In this document: piece by piece, positions 1-9,700 of the stretch
Layout of the letters: each line of letters opens with the position of its first letter
Numbering within the stretch: position 1 is the stretch's first letter
Assembly: GCA_016710685.1 (NCBI GenBank)
Contig: JADJVC010000022.1
Span: 1 to 10,746, forward strand
Reading direction: 5' to 3'
Length of the DNA: 10,746 nucleotides
Source: Flavobacteriales bacterium
GTDB lineage: Bacteria; Bacteroidota; Bacteroidia; Flavobacteriales_F; PHOS-HE28
Made by a program: the position numbers and the translations under genes
The notes under the pieces: model-generated
Databases searched by the model: none
Told to the model about the DNA's origin: nothing
Seen by the model: only the letters and a program-made list of their open reading frames with translations

Positions 1-1
1 C

Positions 2-775
2 ATAGATGGATTCAAACTTGTTGCAGCGGATTATGCTAATGATGTGAATGGAAGTATGATTTGGGCGAGCGGAAATGCTACAGTAGTAATATCCTCAATA
101 ATTTGATGGAATTGACGAGTGCTTCTACTTCTACAAAACGTTATGTTGGCTTGGACCAAGCAGTAGTGTTTCTTCAAAGTGTCCTTTCATTTCCGGTAAT
201 ATCAACCATAATATTTTCCAGGCGGCAGGAACTGGCGAAGGTTTCGCTGGTATCACCATGCAACAATGGTCTCAAAACTTCAATATCAATTCCAATAAAT
301 TTGTTGGAATGAAAGGCCAGAGAAACATTTTGATATATCACCCGACTCCAACAGTTGTTATCTCCAACAATGAACTATTTGTGTCAGATGATGGTGCGAA
401 TGGTGGGTCAGCTCGTGAGTTGATTGCTGTTTTGGGTGTTGCACCTACTGTAACTGCAGGTGGTATTGTTGTACAGAATAACTTTTTCACCACAGGATCT
501 GGGGGCAAAGGCATTAGAATTGAGAATGCATCAACATATGGTGCTAATCTTGCAATCAACAACAACCATTTCGGCGGTGTTGATGGTTTGGCGATACAAA
601 ATTCGGGTACTGGTACGGTAACAGCCACCTGCAACTGGTATGGCACGGCAAGTGCGGGGTTGATCGCCGCGAAGATCAGCGGAACCGGCATCAACTACAC
701 GCCGTGGTTAGTCGGTAGCGGTGACGGTGCAGCTTTTGGTTTCCAGCCAACGGCTGACTGTAATGGTACGGGTAC
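2..775 (+). other. Right-handed beta-helix-like domain (N-terminal side of window)
   Basis: The translation is rich in short Asn/Gly-containing strands, for example NINHNIF, NFNINSNKFVG, VVISNNELF, GIVVQNNFF and LAINNNHFGG, spaced about 20-30 residues apart. This is the coil pattern of right-handed parallel beta-helix proteins. It ends in CNWYGTASAG, then NYTPWLVG and GFQPTADC, a common exit from such domains in Bacteroidota surface proteins. The frame is continuous from about 183 onward. Upstream, the likely coding frame seems to step twice: an IDGFKLVAADYANDVNGS segment at 2 to about 80, then SNILNNLMELTSAS at about 85-160, then ISGNINHNIF. This suggests two one-base losses near 75-85 and 155-170. 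It could bind or process polysaccharide or be purely structural; no catalytic residues can be assigned. Confidence 0.6.
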
Positions 776-3700
776 ACCTCCGGTGATTACCTGCCCTATA
801 GCACCAACTTCACCAATCAGTTGTCCAGCTGCACCAGTATTTGGAACAGCTACAGCAACGTATTCATGTGGATCAAGTATACCGATTTCGTTTGCCGATG
901 TAGATGTAGCAGGAAGCTGTGCTGGTACGTATGTCCGCACAAGAACATGGACAGCAACGGATGATTGTGGCAATACAGCTACATGTAGTCAATCGGTCAC
1001 CGTACAGGATATGACGGCGCCGGTGCTTACGTGTGCTGCTGACGAGACGATTGGTTGCGATGAATCCACGGATCCTTCAAACACAGGTTCTTCGACGGCT
1101 ACCGATAATTGTGGTACTCCTGCGGTTACCTATTCGGATGCTGCGGGCCAGTTGTTTCCATCGACCTTCCCGGGTGGCACGGCCCTTCAGGGCAGGGCAC
1201 GCTGGGGAATAGCGGTTTTGAGGAGCCTTGTATATTGGAGGCACTGTTGGCCCGAACCTGAACCCGGCCGGCACACCGGTATGGGTGATTGGCACGGCCT
1301 ATGCCTTTGAATACGCCTATAACGGCACGACCGGCGACCAGACGCTGAGCATCGATTTCAACGGCGACCTTAGCTATGGCGCGGGAGAAGTGATTACACA
1401 GCCTACCGCATTTGCCGGACAAGGCTTCAAGCACTTCAGCATTTTCATGAGTGGGAATGCGACGCGTGGTATCACGCTGAACAACTTCGTGGTCAACGGG
1501 GTGAACCTGGGCAACTTCGTGTCGCCTGCGACGGGCAGCATAGACAAGGACTGGGAGAACTCAGCGGGTCTGTTCAGCAACGTCACGGCCACCGGCACGA
1601 TCACCTTTACGGGTTCACCCGGAACTGGCGACGAGACGGGCCGCATCTGGTTCCGCACGGCGACGCCGGTAATCATCCCGCCTGCACCCATCTGTCCGCA
1701 GAACTATGTGGTCAACCGGGTGTGGAAGGCCACCGATGCCTGCGGCAACGAGAGTTTCTGCGTGCAGAAGATCACGGTACAGGATATTGTGGCGCCTGTC
1801 TTGACCGGCGCCTGGCCGGCAGACCAGACGGGCGTGAATGCCTGTATGCCTTCAGGAACGAATGCACCGGACAATGCGACCATAGCAGCCTTATATACGG
1901 ATGCCTGTGGCGGAGCAATAACGGTAACGCAAAACACCGTGGCGGGCAGCAACAGCAACTGTTCATGGAGTTTTGTGACGACCTATACGGTCAAAGATGC
2001 CTGTAACAATACGGTAAGTCCAAGTCCGACATACACCTACAGCGGTGGTGATAATTCGGCCCCTGTGATTACGGGGACGATTGCCCCGGGCACGGTGGCG
2101 GGCTGCGATGCCAGTGCTGCGCCTGCGGCGGTTACGACGGTGGCGGCCCTGGAGGGCCTTGGCCTGAGCATTTTGGACAACCGCACCGCCGATGGCGACC
2201 TGGTTGTGACGAGCAGTGATGCCGCTGCTGGCAGTTGCCCGATCGTGATCACCCGTACCTACGGTGACCGACGCCTGCGGCAAGTTCAGCACCTATGAGC
2301 AGACGATCAACGTCAATGACAACACGGCGCCGGTGCTTACGTGTGCTGCTGACGAGACGATTGGTTGCGATGAATCCACGGATCCTTCAAACACAGGTTC
2401 TTCGACGGCTACCGATAATTGTGGTACTCCTACGGTTACCTATTCGGATGCTGCGGGCCAGTTGCTTCCATCGACCTTCCCGGGTGGCACGGCCCTTCAG
2501 GGCAGGGGCACGCTGGGGAATAGCGGTTTTGAGGGAGCCTTGTATATTGAGGCACTGTTGGCCCGAACCTGAACCCTGCCGGCACACCGGTGTGGGTTAT
2601 CGGCACGGCCTATAAATTTGAATACGCCTATAATGGCACGACCGGCGACCAGACGCTGAGCATCGATTTCAACGGCGACCTTAGCTATGGCGCGGAGAAG
2701 TGATTACACAGCCTACCGCATTTGCCGGACAAGGCTTCAAAGCACTTCAGCATTTTCATGAGTGGGAATGCGACGCGTGGTATCACGCTGCACAACTTCC
2801 TGGTCAACGGGGTGAACCTGGGCAACTTCGTGTCGCCTGCGACGGGCAGCATAGACAAGGACTGGGAGAACTCAGCGGGTCTGTTCAGCAACGTCACGGC
2901 CACCGGCACGATCACCTTTACGGGTTCACCCGGAACTGGCGACGAGACGGGCCGCATCTGGTTCCGCACGGCGACGCCGGTAATCATCCCGCCTGCACCC
3001 ATCTGTCCGCAGAACTATGTGGTCAACCGGGTGTGAAGGCCACCGATGCCTGCGGCAACGAGAGTTTCTGCGTGCAGAAGATCACGGTACAGGATATTGT
3101 GGCGCCTGTCTTGACCGGCGCCTGGCCGGCAGACCAGACGGGCGTGAATGCCTGTATGCCTTCAGGAACGAATGCACCGGACAATGCGACCATAGCAGCC
3201 TTATATACGGATGCATGTGGCGGAGCAATAACGGTAACGCAAAACACCGTGGCGGGCAGCAACAGCAACTGTTCATGGAGTTTTGTGACGACCTATACGG
3301 TCAAAGATGCCTGTAACAATACGGTAAGTCCAAGTCCGACATACACCTACAGCGGTGGTGATAATTCGGCCCCTGTGATTACGGGGACGATTGCCCCGGG
3401 CACGGTGGCGGGCTGCGATGCCAGTGCTGCGCCTGCGGCGGTTACGACGGTGGCGGCCCTGGAGGGCCTTGGCCTGAGCATTTTGGACAACTGCACCGCC
3501 GATGGCGACCTGGTTGTGACGAGCAGTGATGCCGCTGCTGGCAGTTGCCCGATCGTGATCACCCGTACCTATACGGTGACCGACGCCTGCGGCAAGTTCA
3601 GCACCTATGAGCAGACGATCAACGTCAATGACAACACGGCGCCGGTGCTTACGTGTGCTGCTGACGAGACGATTGGTTGCGATGAATCCACGGATCCTTC

Positions 3701-6700
3701 AAACACAGGTTCTTCGACGGCTACCGATAATTGTGGTACTCCTACGGTTACCTATTCGGATGCTGCGGGCCAGTTGCTTCCATCGACCTTCCCGGGTGGC
3801 ACGGCCCTTCAGGGCAGGGCACGCTGGGGGAATAGCGGTTTTGAGGGAGCCTTGTATATTGGAGGCACTGTTGGCCCGAACCTGAACCCTGCCGGCACAC
3901 CGGTGTGGGTTATCGGCACGGCCTATAAATTTGAATACGCCTATAATGGCACGACCGGCGACCAGACGCTGAGCATCGATTTCAACGGCGACCTTAGCTA
4001 TGGCGCGGGAGAAGTGATTACACAGCCTACCGCATTTGCCGGACAAGGCTTCAAGCACTTCAGCATTTTCATGAGTGGGAATGCGACGCGTGGTATCACG
4101 CTGAACAACTTCGTGGTCAACGGGGTGAACCTGGGCAACTTCGTGTCGCCTGCGACGGGCAGCATAGACAAGGACTGGGAGAACTCAGCGGGTCTGTTCA
4201 GCAACGTCACGGCCACCGGCACGATCACCTTTACGGGTTCACCCGGAACTGGCGACAAGACGGGCCGCATCTGGTTCCGCACGGCGACGCCGGTAATCAT
4301 CCCGCCTGCACCCATCTGTCCGCAGAACTATGTGGTCAACCGGGTGTGGAAGGCCACCGATGCCTGCGGCAACGAGAGTTTCTGCGTGCAGAAGATCACG
4401 GTACAGGATATTGTGGCGCCTGTCTTGACCGGCGCCTGGCCGGCAGACCAGACGGGCGTGAATGCCTGTATGCCTTCAGGAACGAATGCACCGGACAATG
4501 CGACCATAGCAGCCTTATATACGGATGCATGGCGGAGCAATAACGGTAACGCAAAACACCGTGGCGGGCAGCAACAGCAACTGTTCATGGAGTTTTGTGA
4601 CGACCTATACGAGTCAAAGATGCCTGTAACAATACGGTAAGTCCAAGTCCGACATACACCTACAGCGGTGGTGATAATTCGGCCCTGTGATTACGGGGAC
4701 GATTGCCCCGGGCACGGTGGCGGGCTGCGATGCCAGTCCAGCCTGCGGCGGTTACGACGGTGGCGGCCCTGGAGGCCTTGGCCTGAGCATTTTGGACAAC
4801 TGCACCGCCGATGGCGACCTGGTTGTGACGAGCAGTGATGCCGCTGCTGGCAGTTGCCCGATCGTGATCACCCGTACCTATACGGTGACCGACGCCTGCG
4901 GCAAGTTCAGCACCTATGAGCAGACGATCAACGTCAACGACAACACGGCGCCGGTGCTTACGTGTGCTGCTGACGAGACGATTGGTTGCGATGAATCCAC
5001 GGATCCTTCAAAACACAGGTTCTTCGACGGCTACCGATAATTGTGGTACTCCTACGGTTACCTATTCGGATGCTGCGGGCCAGTTGCTTCCATCGACCTT
5101 CCCGGTGGCACGGCCTTCAGGGCAGGGCACGCTGGGGGAATAGCGGTTTTGAGGGAGCCTTGTATATTGAGGGCACTGTTGGCCCGAACCTGAACCCTGT
5201 CGGCACACCGGTGTGGGTTATCGGCACGGCCTATAAATTTGAATACGCCTATAATGGCACGACCGGCGACCAGACGCTGAGCATCGATTTCAACGGCGAC
5301 CTTAGCTATGGCGCGGGAGAAGTGATTACACAGCCTACCGCATTTGCCGGACAAGGCTTCAAGCACTTCAGCATTTTCACGAGTGGGAATGCGACGCGTG
5401 GTATCACGCTGAACAACTTCGTGGTCAACGGGGTGAACCTGGGCAACTCCGTGTCGCCTGCGACGGGCAGCATAGACAAGGACTGGGAGAACTCAGCGGG
5501 TCTGTTCAGCAACGTCACGGCCACCGGCACGATCACCTTTACGGGTTCACCCCGGAACTGGCGACGAGACGGGCCGCATCTGGTTCCGCACGGCGACTCC
5601 GGTAACCGGACCCGCACCGTCAACCTGTCCGCAGAACTACGTGATCAACCGGGTCAGGAAGGCCACCGATGCCTGCGGCAACGAGGAGTTTCTGCGTGCA
5701 GAAGATCACGGTACAGGATATTGTGGCGCCTGTTCTTGACCGGCGCCTGGCCGGCAGACCAGACGGGCGTGAATGCCGGTATGCCTTCAGGAACGAATGC
5801 ACCGGACAATGCGACCATAGCAGCCTTATATACGGATGCATGTGGCGGAGCAATAACGGTAACGCAAAACACCGTGGCGGGCAGCAACAGCAACTGTTCA
5901 TGGAGTTTTGTGACGACCTATACGGTCAAAGATGCCTGTAACAATACGGTAAGTCCAAGTCCGACTACACCTACAGCGGTGGTGATAATTCGGCCCCTGT
6001 GATTACGGGGGACGTTGCCCTGGGCACGGTGGCGGGCTGCGATGCCAGTGCTGCGCCTGCGGCCCGTTACGCCGCGGTGGCGGCCTGGAGGGAGCCTTGG
6101 CCTGAGCATTTGGTACAACTGCCGCCGATGGCGACCTGGTTGTGACCAGGCGGTGATGCCGCTGCTGGCAGTTGCCAGAGCCTAGTCACCCGTACCTTCA
6201 CGGTGACCAACGCCTGCGCAACAGTTCAGCACCTATGAGCAGACGATCAACGTCAGACAACACGGCCCGCCAGGTGCTTACGTGTGCTGCTGACGGAGAC
6301 GATTGGTTGCGATGTGAATCCCACGGATCCTTCAAACACAGGTTCTTCGACGGCTACCGATAATTGTGGCCCTCCTAAGTTACCTATTCCGGATGCCTCC
6401 GGGCCTTAGTTGCTTCCATCGACCTTCCCGGTGGCGCGGCCACTTAGGCGGGGGGGCACGCTGGGGAATAGCGGTTTTTGAGGGAGCCTTATATGTGGAG
6501 GCACTGTTGGCCCGAACCTGAACCCTGCCAGCACACCGGTGTGGGTTATCAGCACGGCCTATAAATTTGAATACGCCTATAATGGCACGACCGGCGACCA
6601 GACGCTGAGCATCGGTTTCAACGGCGTGTACCTAAGGCGTTTTCTGTACGGGAGAAGTGATTACACAGCCTACCGCATTTGCCGGACAAGGCTTCAAGCA

Positions 6701-9700
6701 CTTCCTTTTCATGAGTGGGAATGCGACGCGTGGAATCGATGAACAGCTAACTAGATGGTCAACGGGGTGAACCTGGGCAACTTCGTGTCGCCTGCGACAG
6801 GGCAGCAGACAAGACTGGGGAGACTCAGCGGGTCCTGTTGTTAGCAACGTCACGGCCACCGGCACGATCACCTCAGTTCACCCGGAACTGGCGACGAGAC
6901 GGGCCGCATCTGGACTCAACCGGCGACCCGGTATCAATACCACTGCACCAACGTGTCCACAGAACAAAGTGATCAACCGCGTATGGACGCCAAAGGATGC
7001 TTCAGCGAAACCAAATTTACTGCGACCAGAACCATCACGGTAAGTCGGCGCCGGTTGCAGCGTTTGCAGCAGCTCAAACATCAGTATTTCTTGCGGCGGC
7101 GCCCCTGGTGGCACGGCTTTGGCTTATACCAATGGTCAACCGGCGCTTGCCAGATCAGGGTCCGGTCATCGGGGTTATCTCTGGCGGCCACGACGAATGC
7201 GGTGGTTCTTATACCGAAAGCTGGACGTTCACTGATGACTGTTCAAGGTCATCACGGCGACCAGAACCATTACGGTCCTTCCGGCTCCGGTAGCAGCTTT
7301 CGCAGCAACTTCCAACCTTACCATTGCTTGTGGTTCGGCGCCTCCTGTTGGCACAGCTCTGGCTTACACCAACAGTGCAACTGGTGCTTAGTGAAATCAC
7401 TGGTTCCGCAACAGGTACCATCACTGGCAGCCACGACGAATGCGGCGGTTCTTATACTGAAAGCTGGACGTTCACCGATGAGTGCAGCAGAACCATCACG
7501 GCAACGCGCACCATCACCGTAGATCCTGCGCCTCAGGCTGTTTTTGCTCCCGTTTCCAATACCACCATCGCTTGTGGTTCGGCGCCTCCTGTTGGCACAG
7601 CTCTGGCTTATACCAACAGTGCAACTGGCGCTTGTGAAATCACCGGTTCCGCAACAGGTACCATCACCGGCAGCCACGACGAATGCGGCGGTTCTTATAC
7701 CGAAAGCTGGACGTTCACCGATGAGTGCTCAAGGGTCATCACGGCGACCAGAACCATTACTGTCCTTCCGGCTCCGGTAGCAGCTTTCGCAGCAACCTTA
7801 CCATCGCTTGTGGTGCGGCGCCTCCTGTTGGAACAGCTCTGGCTTACACCAACGGTGCAACTGGCGCTTGTGAAATCACCGGTTCCGCAACTGGAACCAT
7901 CACTGGCAGCCACGACGAGTGCGGCGGTTCTTATACTGAAAGCTGGACGTTCACTGATGACTGTTCAAGGGTCATTACGGCGACCAGAACCATTACGGTC
8001 CTTCCGGCTCCGGTAGCAGCTTTCGCAGCAGCTTCCAATCTTACCATTGCTTGTGGAGCGGCGCCTCCTGTTGGCACGGCTCTGGCTTATACCAACAGTG
8101 CAACTGGTGCTTGTGAGATCAGCGGTTCCGCAACAGGTACCATCACTGGCAGCCACGACGAATGCGGCGGTTCTTATACTGAAAGCTGGACGTTCACCGA
8201 TGAGTGCAGCAGAACCATCACGGCAACGCGCACCATCACCGTAGATCCTGCGCCTCAGGCTGTTTTTGCTCCCGTTTCCAATACCACCATCGCTTGTGGT
8301 TCGGCGCCTCCTGTTGGCGGCTCAGGCTTATACCAACAGTTCCAACCTTGGTGCTTGTGAGGATCAGCGGTTCCCAACCAGGTACCATACTGCAGCCCGA
8401 CGATGGGCGGTTCTTCTGAAAGCTGGACGTTCACTGATGAGTGCAGCAGAACCATCACGGCAACGCCCCATCACCGTAGATCCTGCGCCTCGGGCTATTT
8501 TTGCTCCGTTTCCAATACCACCATCGCTTGTGGTTCGGCGCCTCCTGTTGGCACACCTCTGGCTTATACCAACAGTGCAACTGGCGCTTGTGAAATCACC
8601 GGTTCCGCAACAGGTACCATCACCGGCAGCCACGACGAATGCGGCGGTTCTTATACTGAAAGCTGGACCTTCACCGATGAGTGTTCAAGGGTCATCACGG
8701 CGACCAGAACCATTACGGTCCTTCCGGCTCCGGTAGCAGCTTTCGCAGCGCCAGCATCCTTACCATTGCTTGTGGTGCGGCGCCTCCTGTTGGCACGGCT
8801 CTGGCTTACACCAACAGTGCAAGCGGCGCTTGTGAAATCAGCGGTTCCGCAACAGGTACCATCACTGGCAGCCACGACGAGTGCGGCGGTTCTTATACTG
8901 AAAGCTGGACGTTCACTGATGAGTGCAGCAGAACCATCACGGCAACGCGCACCATCACCGTAGATCCTGCGCCTCAGGCTGTTTTTGCTCCCGTTTCCAA
9001 TACCACCATCGCTTGTGGTTCGGCGCCTCCTGTTGGAACAGCTTTGGCTTACACCAACAGTGCAACTGGCGCTTGTGAAATCACTGGTTCCGCAACAGGT
9101 ACCATCACTGGCAGCCACGACGAGTGCGGCGGTTCTTATACTGAAAGCTGGACGTTCACTGATGACTGTTCAAGGTCATTACGGCGACCAGAACCATTAC
9201 GGTCCTTCCGTCTCCGGTAGCAGCTTTCGCAGCAGCTCCCAATCTTACCATTGCTTGTGGTGCGGCGCCTCCTGTTGGCACGGCTCTGGCTTATACCAAC
9301 AGTGCACTGCGCGCTTGGGAAATCACCGGTTCCGCAACAGGTACTATTACTGGCAGCCACGACGAGTGCGGCGGTTCTTATACCGAAAGCTGGACGTTCA
9401 CTGATGAGTGCAGCAGAACCATCACGGCAACGCGCACCATCACCGTAGATCCTGCGCCTCAGGCTGTTTTTGCTCCCGTTTCCAATACCACCATCGCTTG
9501 TGGTTCGGCGCCTCCTGTTGGCACAGCTCTGGCTTATACCAACAGTGCAACTGGTGCTTGTGAAATCACTGGTTCCGCAACAGGTACCATCACTGGCAGC
9601 CACGACGAATGCGGCGGTTCTTATACTGAAAGCTGGACGTTCACCGATGAGTGCAGCAGAACCATCACGGCAACGCGCACCATCACCGAGATCCCGCGCT

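Larger units (their letters stand above)
2324..3635 (+). repeat. Array A, copy 2 (~1312 bp)
   Basis: This copy is nearly identical to copies 1 and 3. Distinct changes are HNFLVNG where the other copies have NNFVVNG in the insert, and a few silent changes. Four single-base indels break its frame: a missing G at about 2549, a missing G at about 2695 (GCGGAGAAG against GCGGGAGAAG), an extra A at about 2738-2741, and a missing G at about 3034. All lie in runs of two to four identical bases. The 3' half (3036-3635) is fully in frame. Confidence 0.9.
3636..4944 (+). repeat. Array A, copy 3 (~1309 bp), best-preserved copy
   Basis: This copy reads in a single frame from 3636 to about 4529 and serves as the reference for the others. 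Its only 5' differences are a missing and an extra G about 15 bases apart (near 3820-3830) that cancel. One substitution gives GDKTG for GDETG. Later faults are loss of one TG unit at about 4531 (GCATGGCGG against GCATGTGGCGG), an extra A at 4612, a missing C at about 4684, and a 2-bp plus 1-bp loss between 4736 and 4775 that together keep the frame. Confidence 0.9.
4945..6261 (+). repeat. Array A, copy 4 (~1317 bp)
   Basis: The first ~650 bases match copies 1-3 closely, with NPVGTP, YIEGTVG and FTSGNAT substitutions. At 5598-5656 a patch differs strongly: CPQNYVINRVRKATD preceded by TGPAPST, in place of IIPPAPI and CPQNYVVNRVWKATD. Homology resumes after it. Frame breaks are an extra A (about 5011), missing bases near 5104 and 5115, an extra C (5551), an extra G (about 5686), an extra T (about 5733), and a missing A (about 5965). 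From about 6005 indels become very frequent. Confidence 0.85.

Noticed and set aside
1190..1230. Programmed ribosomal frameshifting at the G-rich run
   Set aside because: Breaks occur at many unrelated sites, in both directions, and differ between copies of the same sequence. A programmed site would be conserved across copies.
338..2292. Many open frames on the - strand opposite the arrays, often recurring with the same protein
   Set aside because: They recur because the repeat periods are close to multiples of three, so any frame that is open once is open in each copy. Their products are Arg/Pro/Ala-rich with no recognisable domain, and the + strand protein is clearly the conserved one.
1014..6261. 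Possibility that the ~1.3-kb repeats are insertion sequences
   Set aside because: They have no inverted ends, target duplications or transposase. The coding frame passes from one unit to the next as one domain string.
7544..8244. Recurrent + strand frame in array B giving Leu/Arg/Ala-rich products (SLVVRRLLLAQLWL...)
   Set aside because: This is a shifted reading of the Ig-like unit. It carries none of the conserved Cys or Trp pattern and only stays open because the unit is repeated.
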